From assembly GCA_963829965.1 (NCBI GenBank), contig CAWHLK010000061.1, forward strand, positions 10,617 through 74,616: a DNA stretch of 64,000 bases, written 5' to 3'. The notes beneath the pieces are model-generated. The model searched no databases. It was given only the letters and a program-made list of their open reading frames with translations, and was not told where the DNA came from. How positions within the stretch are numbered: position 1 is the stretch's first letter; the number at the start of each line of letters is the position of its first letter. Source of the stretch: DASXZH01 sp963829965 (GTDB lineage: Bacteria; Armatimonadota; Fimbriimonadia; Fimbriimonadales; Fimbriimonadaceae). A program made the position numbers and the translations under genes. Positions 1-10,369 of this stretch are shown in pieces.

Positions 1-16
1 TTAGTAAATCTGTGTT

Positions 17-3000
17 GTGCCGACAATGAGCCGTTCTCAAAACGCTCCTAATAGCGATCACTGTACTGGCGCCCTGCCGGGAAGGGCGGGGTTGTATTCG
101 CCTGAATTTGAGAAAGACTCCTGCGGAATCGGCTTCCTTGCCAACCTGAACGGCAAAGTAAGTCACCAAACAGTTCGGGACTCCCTGACCATGCTGGAGC
201 GCATGAGCCACCGCGGAGCCAAAGGATGCGAAGAGAACTCCGGAGACGGCGCAGGCATTCTCTGCGGCATTCCCCACGCTTTTTTCAAAGACCGAATGGC
301 GCAGCTCGGTATGGTATTGCCCGCCGCAGGCCGGTATGCAGTCGCGATGGTGTTTCTTCCGACGAACCTCGCCGAACGAGAAGCTTGCAAGCAAACCCTC
401 GAGAAATATATCCAGCTACAGGGCCAAATGCTGATCGGGTGGCGCAACGTGCCCATCGATACAGACGGCGCCGATCTGGGTGCGACCGCAAGGAGCATTC
501 AACCGGACATCGAGCAGTGCTTTATTGCTTCTGCCGATAACCTAAACGAGCTCGAGTTTCAGCGCAAGCTCTATCTCATCCGCAAGCAGGCGTACCACGA
601 GATCATGACCGGCACGCTTGCCCAAAAGACCTACTACTACGTTTGCTCATTCAGCAACCGGGTGGTCTGCTATAAAGGGCAGCTCACTTCCATGCAGCTG
701 CGTCCGTTTTTTAGGGACTTGCAGGACCCCCTCTTCGAGGTTCCGTTTGCGATGGTCCATAGCCGGTTCTCCACTAACACTTTCCCGAGCTGGGACCGTG
801 CCCAGCCAATGCGATTTCTATGTCACAACGGCGAAATCAACACCCTGAAGGGCAACGTCAACTGGGCCAAATCGCGACAGGCGCTGATGGAATGCACGCT
901 GTTCGGCAACGATTTTGAAAAGCTGTTCCCACTCATCGATCCCATAACGAGCGACTCAGGGATGTTCGACAACATGCTCGAGCTTCTCATGCTTTCCGGC
1001 CGCTCGATGCCGGAAGCGATGATGATCATGATTCCGGAGGCGTGGCAAAACCACAAGCACATGTCCCCGGACCTTCGAGCGTTTTATGAGTTCCACTCCA
1101 ACCTGCTCGAGCCTTGGGATGGTCCGGCTGCCATCTGCTTTACGGACGGCCGATTTGCCGGCGCGACGTTGGACCGAAACGGCCTGAGGCCCGGTAGGTT
1201 TTGGGTAACGAACGATGGCAGGGTCATCATGGCCTCGGAAGCAGGCGTCATCGATGTAGAACCTTCTAGGATCATAGCCAAGGGCCGGCTGAGACCGGGC
1301 CAGATGTTCTTGGTCGACTTTGAAAAGTGCCGAATCGTCCCCGACGCTGAGATCAAGAAGGAGATAGCCGGCAAGCACCCATATGAAAAGTGGCTGGCCG
1401 AGTACGCAGTGCGTCTTTCGGATATTGCCGCAGAAGTTAAAGTCGAGGAAGGCGTGCCGGAAGACATCGTTTCCAGACTTCTCTTGCACGGTTACTCTTC
1501 GGAAACGCTCGACTTCATGCTCTACCCGCTGGTTAAAGAGGGGCGGGACCCCATCGGGTCGATGGGCAACGATACTCCGCTTCCTACGCTGAGCAAGCAG
1601 ACCAAGCTCGTCTTCGACTACTTCAAACAGCTTTTCGCGCAAGTGACGAACCCGGCGATCGATCCGATCCGAGAGGAGATCGTCATGTCCCTCGAATGTC
1701 CAATCGGCCCGGAAAAGAACCTGCTGGACACGACCCCCGATCACTGCCATCGGTTGGTCACCGACCAACCCCTCCTTTCGCCCGAGGAGGCCAAGGCAAT
1801 CCGTAATCTAGGAAGCCATGGGTGGAAATCGACCGTCGTGGAAATGTCGAGGCCCGAAGGGCTCGGCTTGCGCGCTTCCGTGATTGAGCTATGCCTGAGA
1901 GTGCAGGAAGCGGTGTCCGCCGGCGCAGATTTCGTTATTCTAAGCGACAAGGAGCTGGGGCCAGGAATGCTGCCCATCCCGTCGCTCATGGCTTGCGGCG
2001 CGGTCCACCATGCTCTATTGAGAGCGGGCGCGCGGCCTCAGGTGGGTCTCATTATCGAAACCGGCGAAGCTCGCGAAGTCCATCACTTCTGTTGCCTTAT
2101 CGGCTACGGGGCGGACGCGGTTTATCCCTATTTGGCCTACCAGACACTCGAATGGGCCGCCACTGCGAACGGCGTTCACGGTGAGCCGGCCGAGCTTCGA
2201 TACAAATACCGCAAGGCGGTTGGCAAGGGGATTTTGAAGGTGCTTGCCAAGTCGGGAATTTCTACCATCCAATCCTACAAAGGTGCACAGGTTTTCGAAG
2301 CGGTGGGACTCCATGAAGAGATCATTGCGCTTTGCTTCACGGGCACCACGAGCCGTATCCAGGGCCATCGTTTTGAGGCAATCGGACGCAACTATTTCAA
2401 GCTTTATCTTGCCTCTCAGGAAGGCGCCTCGGGTCTGCCAAGTGCAGGCGAATTCCACTGGCGTAGCGAAGGCGAAGAGCACATGTGGAACCCGCGGACG
2501 ATCTCCGATTTGCAGCGTGCTTCCGCAATTAACGATGAAGATGCCTATCGGCGCTTCTCGAGCTACATCGACGTCGTTGGCAACAAAGGAACCATCCGCG
2601 GCAACCTTAGACTGAGAAAAGGAAGCCCTATTCCCCTAGATGAAGTTGAGAAGGCGGAGGACATCGTCCGCAGGTTCTGCACCGGGGCCATGAGCTTTGG
2701 CTCCATCTCGGCAGAGGCCCATGAGGCGATGGCGATCGCAATGAACCGGGTTGGAGGGCGAAGCAACACGGGTGAGGGCGGAGAGGACAAGCGACGCTGG
2801 ACGCTGGACGCCAATGGCGACTCGCGTCGATCGGCAATCAAACAAGTGGCATCGGGACGCTTTGGAGTGACCATCCAATATCTCACCAATGCCGATGAAC
2901 TTCAAATTAAAATCGCTCAGGGCGCGAAGCCGGGCGAAGGCGGCGAACTTCCCGGCTCCAAGGTGGACGAGGAAATCGCACGGACCCGGCACTCCACTCC

Positions 3001-4536
3001 CGGCGTGGGGCTTATTTCCCCTCCGCCCCATCACGACATTTACTCCATTGAGGACCTCGCCCAGCTCATTTTCGACCTGCGTAACGCCAATCCGAATGCC
3101 AAGATCAGCGTCAAGCTGGTTAGCGTGGCGGGAGTCGGTGTCATCGCCGCCGGCGTTGCCAAGGCCCATGCGGACCTGATTCTCATCTCCGGCCACGACG
3201 GCGGAACCGGCGCTTCCCCGCTCACGAGCATCAAGCACGCCGGCCTTCCTTGGGAGTTGGGGCTGGCCGAAGCTCACCAGACACTGGTTTTGAACGGCCT
3301 GAGAAGCCGCGTGAAGCTCCAAACCGACGGCCAAATCAAAACCGGCCGCGATGTGGTGGTTGCCGCCCTTTTGGGCGCGGACGAGATTGGTTTCTCCACT
3401 GCTCCACTGATCACTCTGGGCTGCCTGATGATGCGCAAATGCCATCTGAACACCTGCCCGGTTGGCATTGCAACTCAAGACCCCGAACTGCGCGCCAAGT
3501 TCGCAGGCAAGCCGGAGTCGGTGGTCAACTACCTTTTCATGGTCGCGCAAGAAGTCCGAGAGACGATGGCAGCATTGGGATTCCGAACTTACGGCGAGAT
3601 GGTTGGTCGGGCCGACATGCTGACGACGGGCGATCCATCGGAAATCAACGGCTTGAATCTCTCGCCCGTACTGACCGTTCTGCAGCCCGCCGTCCCCGAA
3701 TCCACCGAATTCACCCGGCATGTCGACTGCGATGCCGTGCTTGATCGAGAACTGATAGCTCGCTCCCAACCGGCGATTCAGCGAAGGGAAAAGGTGTCGC
3801 TTAAAAAGCTGATATCGAACGTGGACCGTGCGGTGGGAGGCATGCTCAGCCATGAGATCGCCAAGCAACATCCTGACCTTTTGGAAGATGGAACGATTGA
3901 GGTGAAGTTCACTGGCACCGCCGGACAAAGCTTTGGAATTTGGCTCGCAAGAGGCGTAACGTTCGAGCTTGAGGGCGAAGCGAACGATTATGTTGGCAAG
4001 GGTCTGTCGGGTGGCCGAGTTGTTCTGTATCCGCCAAAAACCTCATCCTTCACGCCAGAAGAAAACATCATCGCGGGAAACGCGGTGCTGTACGGCGCAA
4101 CCAGCGGCGAGCTTTTTGCCCGAGGGCAAGTCGGCGAGCGGTTTGCGGTTCGAAACAGTGGCGCGGTCGCGGTCGTCGAAGGCGTTGGAGATCATGCCTG
4201 CGAGTACATGACCGGAGGGCGAGTCGTGATTCTTGGCCAGGTGGGCCGGAACTTCGCGGCGGGCATGTCGGGGGAATTGCCTACGTGTTTGCAGAGGGCC
4301 AAGACTTCGCAAAGTACTGCAATCCGGGCTCAGTGGAGATCGAAGCGCTGTCGGAAGCCGACAAGGAGTGGCTAACTGAGCTTTTACAAGAGCATGGCGC
4401 TTTGACCGGATCTTCTCAAGCAAAGCGAATCCTGTCCACACCCGCACTGTTGAGTCTGTTCGTGAAAATCATGCCGAACGATTACCGGCGGGTACTTGCC
4501 ATCGCGGAATCCAAGCTCCAAATTGAGGTGGCCTAG
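17..4536 (+). CDS. gltB: Glutamate synthase large subunit, interrupted by a one-base deletion
   Basis: Large subunit of NADPH-type glutamate synthase, which makes two glutamates from glutamine and 2-oxoglutarate in the cytoplasm. An N-terminal amidotransferase domain has its nucleophile at Cys36 (context EKDSCGIGF, after a short propeptide). The FMN/synthase domain carries a C-x5-C-x4-C [3Fe-4S] motif (CHLNTCPVG region) near residue 1136, and a C-terminal GXGXG helix follows. An in-frame stop at 5-7 places the start inside the window: GTG at 17 or ATG at 26. The long frame ends at 4375 in unrelated residues, while the expected C-terminus (FAEGQDFAKYCNPGSVEIE) continues in another frame to TAG 4534-4536. 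Adding one G to the five-G run at 4270-4274 restores GMSGGIAYVFAEG and a 1,506-residue protein, the usual size. A sequencing error is likelier than a true pseudogene, because the downstream part is fully conserved. Confidence 0.95.
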
Positions 4537-4538
4537 GC

Positions 4539-5969
4539 GTGGGCAAAACAACGGGATTCAAGGAGTTCACACGAAAGAGCATCGCCTATCGCCCTGCCGC
4601 CGAACGAGTGAAGGATTTTTATGAGCTTCGGGTGATGCCGAGTGACGACCATCTCAGCGACCAGACCGCGCGGTGTATGGATTGCGGAGTTCCCTTTTGC
4701 ACGAGTGGTGATGGGTGCCCGCTTGGCAACCTGATTCCCGAGTGGAATCATCTGGTTTATTCCGGACGCTGGAAAGAAGCGAGCGAGCGGCTGCATGCCA
4801 CGAACAACTTTCCGGAGTTCACCGGCCGCGTGTGCCCTGCGCCATGCGAATCGGCTTGTGTGCTTGGGGTGGTCGACTTGCCTGTGACAATTAGAGATAT
4901 TGAACAGGTGATTGCCGACCGTGCTTGGGAATCGGGATGGCTCACTCCGCCAAGCGCTCCCCGGCTTAATGGGAAGCGTGTCGCGATCGTCGGCTCAGGG
5001 CCGGCGGGCCTTGCCGCCGCTCAGCAATTGGCGAGACAGGGCTATGCGGTTACCGTTTACGAGCGCGATGACCGATTGGGAGGCCTGCTTATGTATGGTA
5101 TTCCTAACATGAAGTTGGACAAATCTGTGGTGGAACGGAGGCTGGGCCAGCTTCGCTCGGAAGGCGTGCGTTTTGAAACCGGCGTGGAAATTGGCAAGGA
5201 TCTAACCGCCAATGAACTGCTTTCCAAGAACGACGCGGTGCTTCTCGCCATTGGCGCGGCGAGGCCGCGTGACTTGGAACTGGAAGGCCGTGACCTGGGC
5301 GGAATCCACTTCGCGATGGAATACCTGACTGCCTCCACGAAGTCGCTGCTTAACGGAACTCAAACTTCAATCGACGCGAAGGGCAAGGATGTTTTGGTCA
5401 TTGGCGGAGGCGATACAGGAACGGACTGCATCGGAACTGCTCTTAGGCAGGGCTGCAAATCAGTAGTGAACTTCGAGCTGATGGCAAAGCCTCTTGACGA
5501 ACGGCTTCCTGACAATCCGTGGCCCCAATGGCCAAAAGTGTTTCGCATCGAATACGGCCACGCGGAGGCCTCCGAGCTTTTTGGCCTCGACCCTCGCCAT
5601 TTTCAGGTTCAAGCCACACGGTTCTTGGGCATTCACGGCAAAGTGAAAGCTGTGGCAACCGTTCAGGTCAAAGGGCCGCACATGGCGATGGTTGTTGGCA
5701 CCGAACAAACGTGGAAGACCGATCTCGTATTGCTTGCCATGGGCTTTCTCGGCCCCGAGCGGGAGCTAATACAAGGGTTGGAACTGGCAACTGACGCACG
5801 CTCCAACATCTCCGCTCCGGAATTCCATACAAGCGTTCCCGGCGTTTTTGCCGCGGGCGATTGCCGGCGCGGCCAATCGCTGGTGGTTTGGGCGATCGAC
5901 GAAGGCAGACGCGCGGCTGCCGCGGTTCACCAATACTGCGCCGGCCTGAAAACTGCTGAAAGCGCCTAA
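4539..5969 (+). CDS. gltD: Glutamate synthase small subunit
   Basis: 476-residue FAD/NADPH-binding subunit that passes electrons to GltB. The N-terminus has the two cysteine groups of the iron-sulfur domain (CMDCGVPFC...CPLGN and CPAPCESAC), followed by a GxGxxG FAD site (VAIVGSGPAGLAAA), an NADPH-binding fold (VIGGGDTGTDC) and a C-terminal AAGDCRRGQSLVVWAI FAD signature. Starts at GTG 4539, only 2 bp after the gltB stop, so the two are one operon and probably translationally coupled. Full length and intact. Confidence 0.96.
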   Translation: MGKTTGFKEFTRKSIAYRPAAERVKDFYELRVMPSDDHLSDQTARCMDCGVPFCTSGDGCPLGNLIPEWNHLVYSGRWKEASERLHATNNFPEFTGRVCPAPCESACVLGVVDLPVTIRDIEQVIADRAWESGWLTPPSAPRLNGKRVAIVGSGPAGLAAAQQLARQGYAVTVYERDDRLGGLLMYGIPNMKLDKSVVERRLGQLRSEGVRFETGVEIGKDLTANELLSKNDAVLLAIGAARPRDLELEGRDLGGIHFAMEYLTASTKSLLNGTQTSIDAKGKDVLVIGGGDTGTDCIGTALRQGCKSVVNFELMAKPLDERLPDNPWPQWPKVFRIEYGHAEASELFGLDPRHFQVQATRFLGIHGKVKAVATVQVKGPHMAMVVGTEQTWKTDLVLLAMGFLGPERELIQGLELATDARSNISAPEFHTSVPGVFAAGDCRRGQSLVVWAIDEGRRAAAAVHQYCAGLKTAESA

Positions 5970-6136
5970 GTCTGGGTAAACCAAAAAGCCAGTTCTGCTG
6001 TACTATATGGGAAGCGGCCGTATCAAGTCGCCTCACAAAATCGTGGCTCTCAACCCAGTTCTAAGACGCGCCAGGGCGGCGCCGAGTCCTCTTCCGTAGA
6101 AGAAAGCTCAAACGGCGACGCCTGAGGCCGTTTAAG

Positions 6137-7201
6137 ATGCCGAGCGCCCTTGGTTTCGCGGACCTCCTGCTGTTGGCGCTTATCCCCTACTCCGGCTTTC
6201 AATTGGTGAGGTTGCTTGGAGGAATCGCGTCCTTGGGATACGCATACCTTTGCGCGAGCCCGCTGCTGTTCTTTTCCTTTCGCGCAAAGCTCGTTCCTCC
6301 GAAAAAACGGCCAACAGAGCATGTGCCCGCCCCCGAGGACTTGCTCAGGCCCTTGAGAATGCTGAAAATCATACTTCGGGCGCCCAAAGCTCAAGTCAAC
6401 TGCCGAATGAGCCGGGGGACAGTGGGTCCGGCGATAACCCCTGCGGGCCGCCAGATTCTAGTGTTGCAAGAGCACCTAGCCGATACACCGGACGATGAAC
6501 AGTACTTCGCCCTTGCTTACGCCTGCGTCCGATCGAGAGAGTACGATCGGGATCCGCTGAGAAAAGTGCTCCTGCCCTTTGCAATCCCTTTTGGAATCTT
6601 CATTCTCTCTCTTCATGGCGCATACCTAGGGGAGAAGTTCATTAGCCTTTACGCTTTAGGGATACCTATAATTCCCGTTTATCTCCGGGTAACACTCGAA
6701 GATGAGATTTGGCGTTGCGAGCAGGCGATATCAGCCGGAGCATCTCCGGATGCCGCCATCCGTTATTATCGTCGCTATTCAAAAACCGTGAAGCCACAGA
6801 AGAACGCGGTTATCGCCACTTTAGCGCTTAAATACGGGCTACCTGCTCCTGAAACGAGGACGATAAAGGCTGCGTTCCTATCATCCACGCCGGCCTACTT
6901 GTGGGCAATATGCGCGGAAAAGGCTCCAAACTTTGCGCTGTTTTGTGCGATCCTCGCTAGGACCGGCCACCCAAAAATGTCTCCTGGCTACGTGGTGACC
7001 TTCACGGCGCAGATCTGTATCTTCTTCTTACTTACCTTCTGGGGGGTGCCCTGCTGTCTTTGGCTATACAATCATGTCGCGGACATTTGGCGAAAGCGAG
7101 GCAGTGTTGTTGTAGTCCGCGAGGCGGACCAAGGGCCGGCGAGTGAGTCAGCCGATGGCGAAAGCGCAGACAATGGCGAGCCTTCTTATTCCGAGCCCTA
7201 A
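6137..7201 (+). CDS. Polytopic membrane protein of unknown function (possible degenerate M48-like fold)
   Basis: 354 residues, starting at ATG 6137. Hydrophobic segments lie near residues 8-55, 145-190 and 285-315. The tail after about residue 320 is polar and acidic (Glu/Ser/Asp-rich). The middle stretch (LVLQEHLADTPDDEQYFALAYACVRSREYDRDP) is reminiscent of M48/M56 membrane peptidases, where a ...HExxH...D helix follows a 'DDEL' turn, but no HExxH is present. It would therefore be a non-catalytic relative if the resemblance is real; this is inference. About 170 bp separate it from gltD, and it converges on purB. The 170 bp after gltD hold no gene that I can see. Confidence 0.7.
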   Translation: MPSALGFADLLLLALIPYSGFQLVRLLGGIASLGYAYLCASPLLFFSFRAKLVPPKKRPTEHVPAPEDLLRPLRMLKIILRAPKAQVNCRMSRGTVGPAITPAGRQILVLQEHLADTPDDEQYFALAYACVRSREYDRDPLRKVLLPFAIPFGIFILSLHGAYLGEKFISLYALGIPIIPVYLRVTLEDEIWRCEQAISAGASPDAAIRYYRRYSKTVKPQKNAVIATLALKYGLPAPETRTIKAAFLSSTPAYLWAICAEKAPNFALFCAILARTGHPKMSPGYVVTFTAQICIFFLLTFWGVPCCLWLYNHVADIWRKRGSVVVVREADQGPASESADGESADNGEPSYSEP

Positions 7202-7368
7202 AAAGTGCGACGATACCTAAGACAAGCAGTGGGATCTCGCATCTTTAGGCGCCCGATCAAGAACTTTTGGCAAAAATTCGATGGTAATGGCTTCAACCCC
7301 TGGATAAAACAACGGCCCTTATTCTCAGAGCCCCTGGAAGGGCGGCTCATTGAGGTTTGCAAACTTGA

Positions 7369-8670
7369 TTACTGCGGCTGAAGAACACCCGCGGCCTCAA
7401 GCGTATGCTCCACGTTCCGCAAGTGGTGTTCCAAGCTGAAAAGGCTTTCCACTTCCTCCGGCGTCAGGTTCGCCTGAACATCCGGGTCGGCGGCCACCGC
7501 ACCCTTGAAATCATGACCGTCCCAAGCCTTCGCCGCGTTCCGCTGAGCCACTTTATAAGCCGCCTCGCGCGGCAGTCCCTTGTCAATCAAGGCAATCATC
7601 AGGTGCTCGCTGAAAACCAGATCGCCCATCTTCCGCATGTTCGCCTCCATGTTTTCGGGGAAAACCTGGAGGCCGGAAAGAATGGTCGTCAGGCGGTGAA
7701 GCATGAAATCCGCCAGTTGACACGAGTCGGGGAAGACAATCCGCTCCAGGGAGGAGTTCGTGAGGTCTCGCTCGTGCCAGGTCGCCACGCTCTCCAGCAT
7801 CGCCATAGCATTTCCCCGCAGGAGCCTGGCAAGTCCGCAAACCGTCTCGCTATTCCAGGGATTGCGTTTGTGCGGCATCGCGCTGGAGCCGGTCTGGCCT
7901 GCTGCGAAGGATTCCTGAACCTCCAGGATCTCCGTTCTCTGCAAGTTCCTTAACTCAGTCGCTATCCTTTCCAACCCCGCGCCCAACAACGCCAAAGCGT
8001 TCAAAAATGCGGCATGCCGGTCCCGGTTTACGATCTGCGTGCTCGCCTCATCCGGCCTCAAGCCAAGTAACTCGCAAACCCGGCGCTCAAGGTCCGGACC
8101 GGTGTGGGCATGGATACCCACCGCGCCGCTGACCTTCCCGACCGCAACGTCCTCCTTAACCGCCTCGAGGCGAAGAAGATTCCGAGCTAATTCCGCGTGC
8201 CAGTTGGCTGCTTTAAACCCAAACGTGATCGGCTCGGCGTGGATTCCATGAGTCCGCCCGATCATCGGCGTGTGGGCATGCTCCTTCGACAACCGCGCAA
8301 TCTCGTTTCTCAGGCGCTCTCCGGAAGAGAGCAAAACCGCGCAAGAGTCGCGCAGCATCAAGCCGAGGGCGGTATCGATAACGTCGTAACTCGTAACCCC
8401 AAAGTGGATCCAGCGGCCTGATTCCCCTGCCGTTTCCGAGAGATTTCGCACGAACGCCATAAGGTCATGCCGGGTTTCCTTCTCGATTTCGTCGCAGCGG
8501 TCAAGGCTGAAGCAAGCCTTGTCCTTGATCTGAACGAGGTCTTCCTCGGGAACCGCGCCCTGCTCCATATGGGCCTCAACGATGGCGATTTCGACTTCCT
8601 GCCAACGCCGGTACTTCGCTTCCCTGCTCCAGATGGCGGTCATCTCAGGCGTTGTATAACGATCGATCAT
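7369..8670 (-). CDS. purB: Adenylosuccinate lyase
   Basis: 433 residues, the usual length for bacterial PurB. It catalyses two fumarate-releasing steps in purine synthesis: SAICAR to AICAR, and adenylosuccinate to AMP. The fumarase/aspartase superfamily signature is present as GSSAMPHKRNPWNSE; the catalytic-loop Ser lies in this segment. The active-site histidine contexts GRTHGIHAEP and HFGVTSYDV are also present. Starts at ATG 8670, divergent from the PPK2 gene with only about 44 bp between the start codons, so the promoters must overlap. Confidence 0.96.
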   Translation of the reverse strand: MIDRYTTPEMTAIWSREAKYRRWQEVEIAIVEAHMEQGAVPEEDLVQIKDKACFSLDRCDEIEKETRHDLMAFVRNLSETAGESGRWIHFGVTSYDVIDTALGLMLRDSCAVLLSSGERLRNEIARLSKEHAHTPMIGRTHGIHAEPITFGFKAANWHAELARNLLRLEAVKEDVAVGKVSGAVGIHAHTGPDLERRVCELLGLRPDEASTQIVNRDRHAAFLNALALLGAGLERIATELRNLQRTEILEVQESFAAGQTGSSAMPHKRNPWNSETVCGLARLLRGNAMAMLESVATWHERDLTNSSLERIVFPDSCQLADFMLHRLTTILSGLQVFPENMEANMRKMGDLVFSEHLMIALIDKGLPREAAYKVAQRNAAKAWDGHDFKGAVAADPDVQANLTPEEVESLFSLEHHLRNVEHTLEAAGVLQPQ

Positions 8671-8714
8671 GAGTCTTCAGGGTACCCCGGGGCATTTGTC
8701 AGTAAACTGTGTGC

Positions 8715-9569
8715 ATGTACGCGATCAAGGTTGAACCCGGGGAGAAGGTCGACTTAAAATCCATCGATCCCGAACAGCACGGCAAGTTAGAGAAAGAGAT
8801 CGCCGTTGCCGCAACCGAGGCACTTGGCAAGGAGTTGGCCGACCTGCAGGCATTGATGTATGACGCTGGAGTTCATGCTCTCCTCGTCGTCTTGCAGGGG
8901 CGGGATACGAGCGGCAAGGATGGCACCATCGGCTGCTTGGCCAAGTACATGAACATGGCCGGCTGCAATGTCGCGTCTTTTAAAGTTCCAACCGCCGAAG
9001 AAGCTGCCCACGATTTCTTGTGGCGAATTCACAAGGAGACGCCCAAGCACGGCCACGCTACCATTTTTAACCGTTCTCATTATGAGGATGTGATTGTGGT
9101 CCGCGTGCATGAGATCGTTCCCAAAGACGTGTGGAAAAAGCGGTACACGCAGATCAACCATTTTGAAGAGAATCTAAGCGATGCAAATACGCTTATCGTG
9201 AAGTTCTATTTGCACATCGGCAAAGCGGAACAAGAACAGCGGCTGCTGGATCGCGAAAAGGAGACTGACAAAAGCTGGAAGCTCTCAGTAGGGGACTGGA
9301 AGGAACGAGAGCTTTGGGGTGATTACACCGATGCGTACGAGGACGCCCTGCGCAAAACAAGCACGGAAGAGGCTCCTTGGTACGTGGTGCCGGCAAACCA
9401 TAAGTGGTTTAGGAACTTGGCGGTTGTAGAAGCCCTGGTAGAAACACTCAAGCCCCACAAATCCCGTTGGACCGAAAAAATGACCGCAATCGGGAAGGAA
9501 ATGGTGAAGGAGTTGGCGGAATATCGCGCGACTCAGGTCAAGAAAAAAGTGAAATCAACTCCGGAATAG
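8715..9569 (+). CDS. Polyphosphate kinase 2 family protein
   Basis: PPK2-family nucleotide kinase, about 284 residues, that uses polyphosphate to phosphorylate nucleoside mono- or diphosphates. Walker A is GRDTSGKDG, the lid/Walker B region is FNRSHYEDV, and the conserved DREKETDKSWKLS and WYVVPANHKWFRNL segments follow. The single compact domain resembles the class that phosphorylates AMP/ADP, but substrate class cannot be assigned by eye. The frame opens at GTG 8709, and ATG 8715 two codons later is the likelier start. Divergent from purB, which produces AMP, so a shared role in adenylate balance is possible (inference). Confidence 0.9.
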   Translation: MYAIKVEPGEKVDLKSIDPEQHGKLEKEIAVAATEALGKELADLQALMYDAGVHALLVVLQGRDTSGKDGTIGCLAKYMNMAGCNVASFKVPTAEEAAHDFLWRIHKETPKHGHATIFNRSHYEDVIVVRVHEIVPKDVWKKRYTQINHFEENLSDANTLIVKFYLHIGKAEQEQRLLDREKETDKSWKLSVGDWKERELWGDYTDAYEDALRKTSTEEAPWYVVPANHKWFRNLAVVEALVETLKPHKSRWTEKMTAIGKEMVKELAEYRATQVKKKVKSTPE

Positions 9570-9687
9570 CAAAGTGGAATTCGAAAACAAAGGCAATTTG
9601 CTTCCGAGCAGTGACATTTTGCATTTGAATAGCTTCTGTATTTATTAGAATCGTGAAGCCTAGGGGTAGAATTTTGGACGGATACTT

Positions 9688-10137
9688 ATGAAAAACCAGA
9701 TGGACTGGATCGTTTCGGCGTCGTTCGTTTTTGTGGCGCTCATTGTGAGCTTTATTTGGATGTCGACAAAGCCGACGTTAGTCAAGGCTCCGTCCGTGAC
9801 GCCTTCAAATGTGAAAGACCCGTTGGCTCTTCCGGCAGCAGACGTGGTTTATTCGACCGCCCTCCCAGGCGCTAGCGGCGCGATGGGCAATATGGGCGGC
9901 GGCGGTGGTGGTGCCTTCGGCGGTGGTGCAGGCGGCAGAGGCGGCCCCGGTGGCGCAGGTGGTGCATTCGGTCCTGGCGGTCGCGGCGTTGGTGGACCCG
10001 GTTCTCGTGGCCCCGGTGGACCTGGCGGACCCGGAGCCGGACCCGGAGGTCCTGGCGGGGGTGGAGGCGGCAGACCGACTATGCCAGGCAGGAGCGGTCC
10101 TGGTGGTGGTGCCGGAGCAGCGGGCGGCGCTGACTAA
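9688..10137 (+). CDS. Glycine-rich membrane-anchored small protein
   Basis: 149 residues. One N-terminal transmembrane helix (about residues 8-27, WIVSASFVFVALIVSFIWM), a short Pro/Ser linker, then from about residue 65 to the end an almost pure Gly/Pro/Ala/Arg low-complexity tail. No enzyme motif. The codon-level repeat of ggY/ggc triplets makes the reverse and +1 frames open as well, but this frame has the start, the helix and a defined stop. Its layout (one helix plus low-complexity tail) resembles the small protein at 12698, also beside a pseudopilin. Function unknown. Confidence 0.65.
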   Translation: MKNQMDWIVSASFVFVALIVSFIWMSTKPTLVKAPSVTPSNVKDPLALPAADVVYSTALPGASGAMGNMGGGGGGAFGGGAGGRGGPGGAGGAFGPGGRGVGGPGSRGPGGPGGPGAGPGGPGGGGGGRPTMPGRSGPGGGAGAAGGAD

Positions 10138-10147
10138 AGCTGTCAGG

Positions 10148-10369
10148 CTATTTGCCGAGCTTGCTTCCCGTTTGAAGATTTCCAGTTGCCAAAGGTAGTG
10201 CTTTAGCTCTCCCCGTGCTTTTCGCCATAGGCGTGTTTGGCATGTTCAAAGGAGCAGAGGATTGCTCGCCTGAATAGTTGATGGGTGGCGCCTTGGATTC
10301 TCCACCACTGCCACATCCGACGACTGCTAAAGAACAAAACAGGGCCAATACCAGCGGAGTTCGCTTCAT
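10148..10369 (-). CDS. Small lipoprotein following a pseudopilin
   Basis: 73-residue predicted lipoprotein. The chosen ATG at 10369 overlaps the stop of the pseudopilin gene (TGATG), so the pair is probably translationally coupled. The signal peptide MKRTPLVLALFCSLAVVGC ends in a lipobox with the acylated Cys at residue 19, and the remainder is short, polar and Pro/Ser-rich. A longer upstream start is open, but it would put the signal peptide internally. No known family recognised. Confidence 0.7.
   Translation of the reverse strand: MKRTPLVLALFCSLAVVGCGSGGESKAPPINYSGEQSSAPLNMPNTPMAKSTGRAKALPLATGNLQTGSKLGK

Noticed and set aside
2636..3928. 430-residue open frame on the minus strand inside gltB
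   Set aside because: Antisense shadow of a fully conserved gltB region; no protein family features, His/Gln/Arg-rich composition typical of reverse frames.
4265..4280. Programmed ribosomal frameshift in gltB
   Set aside because: GltB is not known to be recoded, no slippery heptamer or stimulatory structure is evident, and similar one-base defects recur in unrelated genes, which favours sequence error.
9905..10198. Second forward frame rich in Val/Ala/Asp over the glycine-rich gene
   Set aside because: Produced by the same GGY repeats read in another frame; lacks the N-terminal helix and a ribosome site.
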